14,058 nt of DNA, from positions 1-14,058 of the forward strand of contig JACPFZ010000015.1 of the NCBI GenBank assembly GCA_016182725.1, read 5' to 3'. Shown here in pieces: positions 1-7,210 of the stretch. How positions within the stretch are numbered: the stretch's first letter is position 1; each line of letters opens with the position of its first letter. The translations under genes and the position numbers were made by a program. The stretch comes from Candidatus Gottesmanbacteria bacterium. GTDB taxonomy: Bacteria; Patescibacteriota; Microgenomatia; UBA10105; UBA927. A model generated the notes under the pieces. The model was not told where the DNA came from and did no database searches. It saw only the letters and a program-made list of their open reading frames with translations.

Positions 1-185
1 TCAACTGTAACGAGAAAAGCAGTCCCTACAGCAAGAATTTTTTGTGGTTCTTTCTTGGGTTTAAGGCAAATAAAAACCACTGATTTTCTCACCTCATCGG
101 GTATCTGAATAAGCACTTCCTTTTCTTCCCCTATATAATGATGGGGAACACCACCAAGACGATAATCTGATTTTAATACTAACAT
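1..185 (-). CDS. Hypothetical protein, N-terminal part only (possible trypsin-like peptidase start)
   Basis: The reading frame starts at an ATG (185-183) and runs off the left edge, so only about 61 residues are visible. The start is supported by a purine-rich AGGTAGG about 6-8 bases upstream. The visible protein begins MLVLKSDYRLGGVPHHYIG, then has a charged KPKKEPQK stretch followed by VGTAFLVTV. The GTxFLV pattern is what one sees at the first strand of trypsin-like (S1) serine peptidases, but the catalytic residues would lie outside the window, so this is a weak hint only. No signal peptide or membrane helix is seen in the visible part. It is divergent from the gene starting at 263, with a 77-base shared upstream region. 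Confidence 0.5.
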   Translation of the reverse strand, partial: MLVLKSDYRLGGVPHHYIGEEKEVLIQIPDEVRKSVVFICLKPKKEPQKILAVGTAFLVTV

Positions 186-227
186 ATTATTTACCTACCT
201 ACAAGGTATAAGTGCCGAAGAACTCTC

Positions 228-256
228 TTGAAATCAGAGCTCGTTATCTCTAAAGT
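228..256 (+). promoter_or_regulatory. Candidate sigma70-type promoter for the 263-1734 cluster
   Basis: TTGAAA at 228-233 and TAAAGT at 251-256 are separated by exactly 17 bases. The -10 box ends only 6 bases before the ATG at 263, so the transcript would begin at or almost at the start codon (leaderless or nearly so). This is motif matching, not proof. Confidence 0.45.
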
Positions 257-262
257 ATAGGT

Positions 263-442
263 ATGGATCCAATTCCTCCCCATGCTCTTGAAGCTCCACC
301 CATACCGAAACCCCCAGAAGTTCCTACGGTAGCACCAATCGCAATAGAGCCTCAACCTACACCCGTAACCGATGCGATAGATTCTCATCCTATGCCACCT
401 GATACTCCCCGTGACGTCCCTCAGGCAGTACCAGGCAACTGA
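263..442 (+). CDS. Proline-rich N-terminal fragment, probably frameshifted into the next frame
   Basis: This frame starts at ATG 263 just downstream of a promoter-like pair and encodes 59 residues, beginning MDPIPPHALEAPPIPKPPEV, about one quarter proline, ending at TGA 440-442. The downstream frame (411-1001) has no convincing ribosome binding site before its GTG, and is open back to 381, so the two frames overlap over 381-442. The simplest reading is one protein with a disordered proline-rich N-terminus joined to the helical part by a +1 shift, possibly at the run of four C at 407-410. That run could be a sequencing or assembly indel, a real mutation, or a slippery site. The alternative is a separate small proline-rich protein translationally coupled to the next gene. 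No function can be assigned. Confidence 0.45.
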   Translation: MDPIPPHALEAPPIPKPPEVPTVAPIAIEPQPTPVTDAIDSHPMPPDTPRDVPQAVPGN

Positions 443-1001
443 TACGCCGTTGGGCCGCGAGTTCCGCGACAGGGTTTTGGCGATGGTTCAGGAGATTGAT
501 ACGAGCAAGCTTCCTGCCGACCAACAACAAGCTCGACAAGCTTTTGACGCACTCAAGCAAAAAATGATTGAGATCCGTCCTCTCCCGCAACCGGAAATAA
601 AACCTCAAAATACCGAGCTATTCAAATTTCTTCAAGGGCAACCCTCAAGCGAACAGACTACCTTTCTCATACAGGCCATGGAAAATGGCGCTCCAACCGA
701 ACAGGTCATCCGTGCGGCACTCGAGCGACCGGAATTTAAAACGGTTGCCGCCGAACTCCAAAAAACACTTTTCCCCAATGGCATTCCGCAAATAGCAGAA
801 CAACTCCTCCAAGCTGCAGGAATTGATGGGACAAAAGAAAATCTCAAAACTATGGAGGGTATACTTCACCCTAAGGATAAGCTAACGCTCAAAAAGCTTG
901 GTAACTACCTATTTATCGCTCTTGTGATCATGATGCTTTCTTCGCGAATGCTTACGCCGATGATCCAGGAAAGTGAAGGTCAATCGTCAGGCGGCCATTA
1001 A
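411..1001 (+). CDS. Hypothetical helical protein with C-terminal membrane anchor
   Basis: A 196-residue frame from GTG 411. The body (residues 1-160) is predicted to be mostly helical and polar, with no motif I recognise. Residues about 163-185 (LGNYLFIALVIMMLSSRML) form one hydrophobic segment, followed by a short polar tail, so the protein is probably tail-anchored in the membrane with its bulk in the cytoplasm. The start is doubtful: no Shine-Dalgarno sequence precedes the GTG and the proline-rich frame from 263 probably supplies the true N-terminus after a frame change. Its 3' end overlaps the start of the HELAH membrane protein by 29 bases, which suggests one operon and coupled translation. 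Confidence 0.6.
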   Translation: MTSLRQYQATDTPLGREFRDRVLAMVQEIDTSKLPADQQQARQAFDALKQKMIEIRPLPQPEIKPQNTELFKFLQGQPSSEQTTFLIQAMENGAPTEQVIRAALERPEFKTVAAELQKTLFPNGIPQIAEQLLQAAGIDGTKENLKTMEGILHPKDKLTLKKLGNYLFIALVIMMLSSRMLTPMIQESEGQSSGGH

Positions 1002-1734
1002 ATCTATGGTACTCATTATTTTACTTGCTGAACTTGTTGTCTTGTATTTTCTTTCCCGGCACATGAGCCAGCTTATCTACGGACTATTTCTTTTCCTTTT
1101 TCGCCATCGCTCTCTGGCCGTAACGGCAACGACTATCCTCTTTTTTCCCGGCACGGTCGTCCATGAACTTGCCCACCTATTTACCGCGGAAGTTCTGGGC
1201 GTTCATACCGGCAAGCTTTCTCTGGTTCCGGAAAATTTAGAAGAAGAGGAAGTCCAAGCAGGAAGCGTACAGATTGCCAAAACTGATCCATTTCGAAGAT
1301 ATGTGATAGGTTTTGCACCACTTTTTGTCGGAATCACTATCATAGCTGCAATTTCCTATTTCATAAGGCGTCCCTTTGCAGTTTACCCTGAACTTGTCGA
1401 AGGGCAAGGGGACGCCTTGCAAAATGCCCTGATTTACGGCACTGGATATTACTTATTGTTTGTCATTTCCAATAGTATGTTTTCGTCAAAGGAAGATTTG
1501 AAAGGCTTCATTGCATTTGCTATTGCCATTACCCTACTCCTGGCTGCCGGCTACGTAGCCGGCATCCGCATCGGTTTAACCGGTACAATTTTGGAGTTTA
1601 TCAATCGGATTCTTGATGCATTGGTCAAAAGTACAGGACTGGTTTTAGTAATCAATGGAGTTCTTCTGCTCATTATACGGATTTTGCTTTCCATATCAGG
1701 AAAAATCTTCCGTAGGAAAATCAAACTCTCTTAA
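973..1734 (+). CDS. Polytopic membrane protein with HELAH motif (possible M50/site-2-protease-like)
   Basis: A 253-residue protein from GTG 973; an alternative start is the ATG at 1006. Several hydrophobic segments are visible: about residues 11-28, 36-62, 110-130, 154-170, 177-197 and 224-243. HELAH (64-68) lies at the end of the second segment, and a later SSKEDLKGF stretch (171-179) could supply the acidic residue of a DxxG motif. That is the general layout of membrane-embedded zinc peptidases of the site-2-protease type, where HExxH binds zinc inside the bilayer. Sequence similarity beyond the motif is not something I can verify, so activity is inference. Residues about 131-151 are encoded by an inserted palindromic element. 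The 3' end overlaps the lepA 3' end by 14 bases, tail to tail. Confidence 0.7.
   Translation: MKVNRQAAIKSMVLIILLAELVVLYFLSRHMSQLIYGLFLFLFRHRSLAVTATTILFFPGTVVHELAHLFTAEVLGVHTGKLSLVPENLEEEEVQAGSVQIAKTDPFRRYVIGFAPLFVGITIIAAISYFIRRPFAVYPELVEGQGDALQNALIYGTGYYLLFVISNSMFSSKEDLKGFIAFAIAITLLLAAGYVAGIRIGLTGTILEFINRILDALVKSTGLVLVINGVLLLIIRILLSISGKIFRRKIKLS
1365..1418 (+). repeat. Palindromic insertion element, copy 1 (long form), inside the HELAH protein gene
   Basis: Arms AAGGCGTCCCTTTGC (1365-1379) and GCAAGGGGACGCCTT (1404-1418) pair at 14 of 15 positions. The interior holds CCCTGAACTTGTCGAAGGG (1386-1404), a sequence with complementary CCCT/AGGG ends. It is translated in frame as roughly RRPFAVYPELVEGQGDAL. 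A shorter copy with the same arms lies at 9922-9954 and is read in the same frame relative to the arms. Confidence 0.85.
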
Positions 1735-3757
1735 GTACTGCAAAAAAAGCGGCCTGGGGTATTTGAACTCTTCCTACTAATTTCATACGTTCCTTTCCTC
1801 GCTTCTGTTTTTCCAGAAGCTTATCCTTGCGGGTACGGTCCCCGCCGTAGAGCTTGGCAATCACGTCTTTGCGAAACGCTTTGACATCGGCCCGGGCAAT
1901 AATATCACCGCCAATGGCAGCCTGCACCGGGATCTCAAATTGTTGCCTGGGGATAGCTGTAGCGAGGCGATCAACAATCTCATTCCCGCGACGCTGCGCC
2001 TGATCCCGTACCACTAACAGAGAAAACGCATCCACTTTTTCTTTATTTACCAATACGTCTAACTTGACTACATCCACTGGCTGGTAATCATAAAATTCAT
2101 AATCCAAGCTCGCGTAGCCTTCGGTCGCGCTCTTTAATCGGTCAAAAAAGTCCACGATCATCTCGGCTAAAGGAATACGATAGATAAATTCTACAATCCC
2201 TTCCACCTCCGAGGTGGAGGATTTTGACACCTCGGAGGTGAGATAATGCAAGTCCACATAGACACCCCGCTTCTCCTGACAAAGCTGCATAATGGGACCA
2301 ACGAAGCGCTTGGGAGCAAAAATAGTGACGTTCATCACCGGCTCGCGCACTTGGTCAATAAACGAGGGGTCAGGAAACTCCGAGGCGGATTGGATATGAA
2401 TTTCGTTATCGGTTTTCTGTTGTCGGTTTTCGGAATTTAGTTGATCTGTTTTCTGTTTTTCAGTTTCCGATAGACTGGCAACTGACTGACCCTTATCTGA
2501 TAACCGAACTCCTTGCTTTATTTTGATGAGATATTCAACGCTTGGAGCCGTAGCCAGCATCGTCAAACCAAACTCTCGAAGCAACCGCTCCTGTACGATT
2601 TCTGCATGCAAAAGTCCTAAAAATCCGCAGTGAAACCCATGCCCGAGCGCCGCCGAGGAAATGGGCCGAAACGTAAATGCGCTATCGGAAAGCCGCAATT
2701 TTTCCATCGCCTCGCGTGCAAGCGTAAGTTCCGCAGAGTCTACCGGAAAAAGTCCAAGGAAAACCATAGGCTTCGGCTCCTGGTATCCTTCCAAGGGAAC
2801 AATTTCAGGATTTACGATATATGATTTATGATTTATGAATTCAGAGGGAGTAATTTTATTCGTAATTCGTAAATCGTAATTCGTAAATCGTTCTTGTGTG
2901 GTTATCGTATCTCCTACTTTCGCAAACCGTACGTCTTTTAGCCCGGTGGCAATATAGCCTACTTCGCCAGTAAAAAGTCCTGAAGATTTGGTCATCCGAG
3001 GGGTAAAGTATCCGACTTCAATCGGCGTCACCTGGACACCAGAAGCCAAAAATTTCAATAAGGACTCTCCTCGCAAGTTAAGGAGAAACCTTTCAAGGTT
3101 AAATAATCCATCAACCACCCGCACAAACACCACCACGCCTTTGTGCGGATCGTATTGGGAAGAAAATACCAGAGCCCGAAGTGGTTCGGCAGGCTCACCA
3201 CAAGGCGGAGGAATGCGTTCAACAATGGCTTGAAGAACGTGTTCGACGTTTTGGCCGGTTTTGGCAGAAATGTGTATGATCTCTTCATTCGTAAATCCTA
3301 AATCATAAATCTCTTTTTCCGTTTCCCCTATCCGCGCGTTCGGCAAATCTATTTTATTGATAATAGGGATGATCATTAAATGATGGGAGCGGGCCTGATG
3401 CAGATGGGCCAGGGTCTGCGCCTGCACCCCTTGGGTCGCATCAACCACGAGGAGTGCACCCTCGCAGGCTGCAAGAGACCGGGAGACTTCATAAGAAAAA
3501 TCCACATGACCAGGAGTATCTATGAGATTAAGCGTATAAGACTCATGAGACTCATGAGACCTATATGTCATACGAACCGGTGCTAACTTAATCGTAATCC
3601 CCCGCTCCCGCTCAATGGGGTTACTATCGAGGAGTTGCTCGGCCATATCGCGCTTGGCCACTGTTCCGGTCATCTCCAACAGCCGATCAGCAAGCGTGGA
3701 CTTCCCATGATCAATGTGAGCAATGATAGCGAAGTTACGGATATGATCTTGATTCAT
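1721..3757 (-). CDS. lepA: Elongation factor 4 (LepA), ribosome back-translocating GTPase
   Basis: LepA/EF4 is a translational GTPase that acts on the ribosome in the cytoplasm. The GTP-binding motifs are all present: AHIDHGKS (13-20), DTPGH (80-84), NKID (134-137) and SAK (164-166). The EF4-specific C-terminal part is recognisable in YGGDRTRKDKLLEKQK (637-652) and the end IPQAAFFAVLKRV. I chose ATG 3757 (MNQDHIRNFAIIAHIDHG) because this matches the family N-terminus; the frame is open 40 codons further up into the DUF1361 gene. At 678 residues it is about 80 longer than usual. The excess lies in four repeat-derived insertions: near residues 61-75, 288-318, about 420-450 and 506-518. These fall between conserved blocks, so the protein is probably functional. 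The upstream DUF1361 gene ends 20 bases before its start. Confidence 0.95.
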   Translation of the reverse strand: MNQDHIRNFAIIAHIDHGKSTLADRLLEMTGTVAKRDMAEQLLDSNPIERERGITIKLAPVRMTYRSHESHESYTLNLIDTPGHVDFSYEVSRSLAACEGALLVVDATQGVQAQTLAHLHQARSHHLMIIPIINKIDLPNARIGETEKEIYDLGFTNEEIIHISAKTGQNVEHVLQAIVERIPPPCGEPAEPLRALVFSSQYDPHKGVVVFVRVVDGLFNLERFLLNLRGESLLKFLASGVQVTPIEVGYFTPRMTKSSGLFTGEVGYIATGLKDVRFAKVGDTITTQERFTNYDLRITNKITPSEFINHKSYIVNPEIVPLEGYQEPKPMVFLGLFPVDSAELTLAREAMEKLRLSDSAFTFRPISSAALGHGFHCGFLGLLHAEIVQERLLREFGLTMLATAPSVEYLIKIKQGVRLSDKGQSVASLSETEKQKTDQLNSENRQQKTDNEIHIQSASEFPDPSFIDQVREPVMNVTIFAPKRFVGPIMQLCQEKRGVYVDLHYLTSEVSKSSTSEVEGIVEFIYRIPLAEMIVDFFDRLKSATEGYASLDYEFYDYQPVDVVKLDVLVNKEKVDAFSLLVVRDQAQRRGNEIVDRLATAIPRQQFEIPVQAAIGGDIIARADVKAFRKDVIAKLYGGDRTRKDKLLEKQKRGKERMKLVGRVQIPQAAFFAVLKRV
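2204..2240. repeat. Double palindrome (13-11-13), copy in lepA
   Basis: CACCTCCGAGGTG (2204-2216) and its reverse complement CACCTCGGAGGTG (2228-2240) are separated by 11 bases. Each 13-mer is itself a palindrome around its central base. The coding strand reads this as TSEVSKSSTSEV, an extra loop in LepA just before the conserved IYRIPLAEMIVDFFDRLKS. The same arrangement with the same spacer length occurs in leuS at 13770-13806. Confidence 0.9.
2409..2468 (-). repeat. Short tandem-like repeat insert in lepA (ENRQQKTDN type)
   Basis: The plus strand shows repeated TCGGTTTTC and CTGTTTTCTG units between 2409 and 2468. On the coding strand these give a lysine/glutamine-rich stretch (KQKTDQLNSENRQQKTDN, residues about 434-451) that separates the LepA blocks SVEYLIKIKQGV and FPDPSFIDQVREP. 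Other LepA proteins have a short turn here, so this is an insertion of about 30 residues including flanks. Confidence 0.65.
2809..2889. repeat. AT-rich inverted-repeat element, copy in lepA
   Basis: The left arm (2809-2841) is built of GATTTACGAT/GATTTATGA units and the right arm (2858-2889) of ATTCGTAATTCGTAAATC units. The arms are imperfect reverse complements of about 32 bases around a 16-base centre. The insert is translated as FTNYDLRITN ... NHKSYIVN (residues 291-316). A closely similar element lies in leuS at 13604-13679. Confidence 0.85.
3531..3575 (-). repeat. Nonamer tandem array in lepA
   Basis: Five consecutive 9-base units; two are identical (GACTCATGA at 3540-3548 and 3549-3557) and the third (GACCTATAT) is related. 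On the coding strand each unit is three codons, giving the SHE-SHE-SYT pattern at LepA residues 67-75, just before the conserved LNLIDTPGHVDF. The unit consensus is shared with two arrays in argS. Confidence 0.8.
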
Positions 3758-3764
3758 ACTGTGG

Positions 3765-3770
3765 ATTATA
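3765..3770 (-). promoter_or_regulatory. Candidate -10 box directly before lepA
   Basis: A perfect TATAAT on the minus strand lies 7 bases before the lepA ATG. No good -35 is seen at 17 bases upstream. If used, the transcript would be leaderless. The only GAGGT-like sequence is about 17 bases from the ATG, too far for normal initiation. Read-through from the DUF1361 gene is equally possible. Confidence 0.35.
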
Positions 3771-3777
3771 CTATACC

Positions 3778-4461
3778 TCACTTCTTTCGCTTGAGAGAAG
3801 ACGTGCCTTGTAAGAACCAATAGAGGAACATATAACTCCCTATAAGAAATAGCAACAGAAGCCCGGATACAACCCAAAACCGCGTATGCACGGTGGGAGC
3901 GAAGATACGGCTGACCACATCGTGGGTTAAACGGATCGGGTCAAGAAAAAGATCCCAGCTGTTCCACCGTAAAAATCGCCCGAGATAGATGCCAAAACTG
4001 GCAAGAACAAGGCTGCCAAACACAAAAATCCAGCCACTAGCGACACTGTACTCACTCCGAACCACGAGTTGCATGATGGAGAGTGAATAGTAGCCGCTTA
4101 AGAGTCCGGTTGAAGCAAACGCAAGGATAAGAAGGGCGTCAAACCATACAGGAACGCCTGTTCGTGGGGCAAGATGGATAAAGTCGGTCGTGATATACGG
4201 CGCATTAGGAAAAAAGATAAGCCACACCAGTCCCAAGCCAAGCAACAGAACGAATGACTTTTCCTTGCGCGAGTAGTACAAAAGTATACCGTATGAAATC
4301 ACAAACGGCACGATTGCCAACAGGAGATTCCAGGGAAGAAAAAGATAAAAATCATCACTCGTCACCACAAACCGGATACCCAGAAGACCAAACGAAATGA
4401 CCGTCCCCCACACTAGTGGCAGCAACGATATTACATCAAACCGTTTTCGGATATGGATCAT
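3778..4461 (-). CDS. DUF1361 family integral membrane protein
   Basis: A 227-residue, strongly hydrophobic protein with about six to seven membrane segments. The block WLIFFPNAPYITTDFIHL (residues about 80-97), with its FPNAPY core and acidic TDFIHL ending, together with an earlier FLPWNLLLAIVPF, is what I associate with the DUF1361 family, whose function is not established. The C-terminus is positively charged (SSLKRKK), pointing to a cytoplasmic tail. The start ATG 4461 is preceded by TTAGGA at a short but usable distance. A perfect 36-base palindrome lies 25 bases upstream. The stop is 20 bases from the lepA start, suggesting co-transcription. Confidence 0.75.
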   Translation of the reverse strand: MIHIRKRFDVISLLPLVWGTVISFGLLGIRFVVTSDDFYLFLPWNLLLAIVPFVISYGILLYYSRKEKSFVLLLGLGLVWLIFFPNAPYITTDFIHLAPRTGVPVWFDALLILAFASTGLLSGYYSLSIMQLVVRSEYSVASGWIFVFGSLVLASFGIYLGRFLRWNSWDLFLDPIRLTHDVVSRIFAPTVHTRFWVVSGLLLLFLIGSYMFLYWFLQGTSSLKRKK

Positions 4462-4485
4462 ACATCCTAAAATCGAGACTGATTC

Positions 4486-4521
4486 ATTGACAAATTACTG
4501 CTTAAGCAGTAATTTGTCAAT
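4486..4521. repeat. Perfect 36-base palindrome between the cohesin operon and the DUF1361 gene
   Basis: The left half ATTGACAAATTACTGCTT (4486-4503) is exactly complementary to the right half, so 18 base pairs form with no loop around the central CTTAAG. It sits 51 bases after the cohesin gene stop and 25 bases before the DUF1361 start. TTGACA appears on both strands with a TAATTT 17 bases on, so it could hold a promoter; it is not followed by a T-run as a classical terminator would be. It may be an operator for a dimeric protein, a terminator, or a mobile palindrome. Confidence 0.9.
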
Positions 4522-4571
4522 ACTAAAAATGAGTTCTATCCCAGCCATATTTTCATTATATCGTAGAGAGG

Positions 4572-5747
4572 TCAGGAACGAGCGGGAGGCATAAACGGAG
4601 GAATCGGCGGAGCTGCTGGCGGTGGTGCGGGAGGAAGTCCTCCTTTGCGCAGACGCAGGAAAAGGAATATCCCCACAATGCCAAACAGAACCAGAGCAAT
4701 AATAAGGGGAAGGATACCCATGGGAGATGTCCCCTGCACGGTAAATGTTTCCTTATGTAGTCCCGTCTCCCCGTTTGCATTCATAGCAGTGACGGTGAGT
4801 TCTTTTGACCCACTCGTGAGAGGCCGGAGAATACGGTATTCCCAATAGCCGGTCGAATCTGCCGTGGTTGTTCCGCCCACTGCATCAGGCTGAATCCGGA
4901 TACTCACTGTGGCAGAGAGGTCGGTAGTTCCCGAGAGGGTAAACGTTGCCGCTGCCTCGCCGGCAGCATTGGTAAAGGGATTGACGGTGATAGGAATTTC
5001 TCTTTGCGATGAACTGGCGGCTGGTATCGTCGGAACAGGTGGTTCGGTAGGAGTCGCCACGGTCTCCTTCTTCCTCTGAAGCGTTCTATCAACAATATCA
5101 AGGAATGACTGGCGTTGCCCTGGCGTCGGGGTGGGCGTTGGGGTTGGAGTGGTATTCTGTTGTTGCTGTGATTGCGTCGGCGTGGGGGTGAGAGTTGGCG
5201 TTGCAGTAGGAGTAATTGTTGTTTGAATCGTTGCGCCTGTTGCATTGTACGTGCCGTTGCCGAGCGTTCCCAATATATCCGAGGCATCGGATTTCTTAAG
5301 CATCTTCGTCTGCGTTTGATCAAATGTCACTGCTTTGCCGCTAAATGCGGCAGTTGCTTTAAAGGTAATGGTGGCAAGTTTCGTGTCTGCATTATTGGCA
5401 TAACCTGCGACTGTCCCATTGAGCGCCATCAGGTCCACCGTCGTTTTGCCCCCCGACGTATATATTTTGTTGACGTTAAATGTCCATCCGTCTAAGCTTG
5501 CCGGCTGCACCCGGACAACCTGCAGATCCGGAGTGGCCGGCACGGAAAACGTGAGCCGTATGGAAATACCAGAAATGGCGGTATTTGCCGTATTGAAGAT
5601 TATGTCAACGGGAGTCTCTGTCCCGGTTTGCAGCGTACTTGTTGCCGGAGAAAGTCCAACTTTACCGCTACCCGAGGCATTAAATGCACGCGCAGGCGTA
5701 ATTCCGAATAAACCAACAAGGAGGATTACCGGCAGTAGCTTCTTCAT
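4572..5747 (-). CDS. Secreted, membrane-anchored cohesin-like domain protein
   Basis: A 391-residue surface protein. In order: signal peptide (1-21, MKKLLPVILLVGLFGITPARA), a cohesin-like beta domain (about 28-170, with GLSPATSTLQTG at its start and LATITFKA near its end), a Thr-Pro/Gln linker (about 175-213), a second Ig-like domain (about 250-340), a membrane helix (about 345-363), and a proline-rich cytoplasmic tail. Cohesin domains bind dockerin domains in cellulosomes and other surface complexes; the gene directly upstream encodes a dockerin. Its ATG overlaps that gene's TGA (ATGA), so translation is coupled. No sortase LPXTG motif is seen; anchoring is by the C-terminal helix. Cohesin assignment rests on domain pattern and the dockerin neighbour, not on a profile search. 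Confidence 0.75.
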   Translation of the reverse strand: MKKLLPVILLVGLFGITPARAFNASGSGKVGLSPATSTLQTGTETPVDIIFNTANTAISGISIRLTFSVPATPDLQVVRVQPASLDGWTFNVNKIYTSGGKTTVDLMALNGTVAGYANNADTKLATITFKATAAFSGKAVTFDQTQTKMLKKSDASDILGTLGNGTYNATGATIQTTITPTATPTLTPTPTQSQQQQNTTPTPTPTPTPGQRQSFLDIVDRTLQRKKETVATPTEPPVPTIPAASSSQREIPITVNPFTNAAGEAAATFTLSGTTDLSATVSIRIQPDAVGGTTTADSTGYWEYRILRPLTSGSKELTVTAMNANGETGLHKETFTVQGTSPMGILPLIIALVLFGIVGIFLFLRLRKGGLPPAPPPAAPPIPPFMPPARS

Positions 5748-7210
5748 TCTACATCTCCAAGTTTTTCCAATGCGGTGTAGTTAGACAATAGAAGCGCAAT
5801 GTCAACGATATCCAACATCCCGTCTCCATTGACATCAAATTTTGCGTTTGCGGCAGATACCTGCACCGAAAGGTCGGTAATTTGCGCCATAAGTAACCCA
5901 AAATCATCAATAGAGAGCGTATTATCCGCGTTAAAGTCTGCGATGATCAGCTTATCTGTATCGGCTTTCTTCTTGAGCGTATTCATCGTGCCAAAGGTGA
6001 GGGGTACAGTTTTAAACTGTCTCCGCAGATGCGCATCGTCAACAACAGAAACCGTATAATTGATACCAGTAGCAACCGGCCGGGTGATGGGCGGCGTTGT
6101 CACGACATACGTTCCTTCAGTAGCATCAAAAATCGCGTCCAGATTTTCCATCTTGCTCACATACGTCGTTGTCGGACGCTTCACCGTGACCGTCACTTTT
6201 TTCGTTCCGCGGTCCTGCGAAATGCCCTGATAGCCAAACACCAGCCGCAGGAGGGTATCCAGGGTAAACGGCATACCGTTACTTATCAAGGTAGCTGCCG
6301 TACCGGCTGACGTAGTAACCGGTACCGCAACGCTTATATTGCCGTCGCCATTGGTCGGCACTTTGGCAACAATTTGGGTATCGGTCCAACTCGTGATGTT
6401 GGCTGCTGCTACGGCAACAGAACCAAATCTCAGCGTCTGCTTGGTGCTGCCAAAGTTATAGCCACTGATGGTAATCGGTGTCCCAGAGATCCCGTGACTT
6501 ATGGACACCCGTAAAATCTTGGGTGTCAAATCGACCGTAAAAGCGCGTTTGCTTCCCGGCGATGCAGGGACACTGGTATTCATGCTTGCATCTTGTCCTT
6601 TTACTTCAAAGGTATTTTTCCCATGCCGAAGGGTTTTAGTGACGGACGTTCTCTTGTCGTCATACGTCGTCTGAAATGCTTCTGCGTTGAAGCGATAGGC
6701 ATATTTGACGATGCTGACGGCGTCGCTGGGCCGGGTCGGATAGTCTACTCCTCTCCAGGTAAACGTCACTGCCGGGTTCGTCGTGGTGCTGTCGGCGTTC
6801 GGGTTCGTCGTGGTGCCCCTCCCAACAACACCCTCACTCGTCATCGTATCCGTCGTTTTTATTTCGTCACCAATGGTCACGGTCGGCGCCTGCGTATCGG
6901 CGACAAGAGTAAACACTTTGACCGGGATAGTTTGCAAAATGTCTAAACTATCGCTTTTTCTTGTAATTTTGGATCGTATGGGGTCATGGGTAACCGTGAC
7001 GGCTTTCACTTTGTTGGCTTTAAAATATATCGTCGCCAACAGCGCCGAATCGCTTGCCGTGTCAAAACCCGTGACAGACGTTGTCGTTGCGCTAAAATCA
7101 ATAAACACGTTCCCGTTCGTCGCCGGCTGGAGCAATGTTTCATTGACATTGGTCACAAGACCCAATGCCTGGGCATTAGACGTAATCTGTATACAACACA
7201 TCTCCCACAT
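5744..7210 (-). CDS. Dockerin protein with cohesin-like and IPT/TIG domains (main frame of a frameshifted gene)
   Basis: This frame gives 488 residues of an exported multidomain protein. Residues 1-100 are the rest of a cohesin-like domain whose beginning lies in another frame (7385-7176): note LLATIYFKA and the KSDSLDIL ending that parallels KSDASDIL in the cohesin neighbour. Residues about 229-318 look like an IPT/TIG immunoglobulin fold (PKILRVSISHGISGTPITISGYNFG). Residues 424-478 form a type I dockerin with two calcium loops, DFNADNTLSIDD and DVNGDGMLDIVD. The ATG at 7210 is unlikely to be a true start: no signal peptide, poor ribosome binding site, and the N-terminal half-domain is in the overlapping frame. 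The TGA overlaps the ATG of the cohesin gene. Confidence 0.8.
   Translation of the reverse strand: MWEMCCIQITSNAQALGLVTNVNETLLQPATNGNVFIDFSATTTSVTGFDTASDSALLATIYFKANKVKAVTVTHDPIRSKITRKSDSLDILQTIPVKVFTLVADTQAPTVTIGDEIKTTDTMTSEGVVGRGTTTNPNADSTTTNPAVTFTWRGVDYPTRPSDAVSIVKYAYRFNAEAFQTTYDDKRTSVTKTLRHGKNTFEVKGQDASMNTSVPASPGSKRAFTVDLTPKILRVSISHGISGTPITISGYNFGSTKQTLRFGSVAVAAANITSWTDTQIVAKVPTNGDGNISVAVPVTTSAGTAATLISNGMPFTLDTLLRLVFGYQGISQDRGTKKVTVTVKRPTTTYVSKMENLDAIFDATEGTYVVTTPPITRPVATGINYTVSVVDDAHLRRQFKTVPLTFGTMNTLKKKADTDKLIIADFNADNTLSIDDFGLLMAQITDLSVQVSAANAKFDVNGDGMLDIVDIALLLSNYTALEKLGDVE

Noticed and set aside
191..608. Minus-strand frames opposite the proline-rich cluster
   Set aside because: Composition is arginine/cysteine/tryptophan-rich, typical of antisense reading of a proline-rich gene; no start signals.
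3758..3877. A 40-codon N-terminal extension of LepA
   Set aside because: It overlaps the end of the DUF1361 gene and the family N-terminus fits the internal ATG at 3757.
4486..4521. Classical intrinsic terminator
   Set aside because: The palindrome is AT-rich with no loop and no T-run on either side, so a terminator call is not supported on its own.
5113..5215. The Thr-Pro coding stretch as a mobile repeat
   Set aside because: It fits an ordinary low-complexity linker between domains of a surface protein.
5172..5784. Plus-strand frames opposite the cohesin gene
   Set aside because: Antisense to an intact gene with signal peptide and clear domains.
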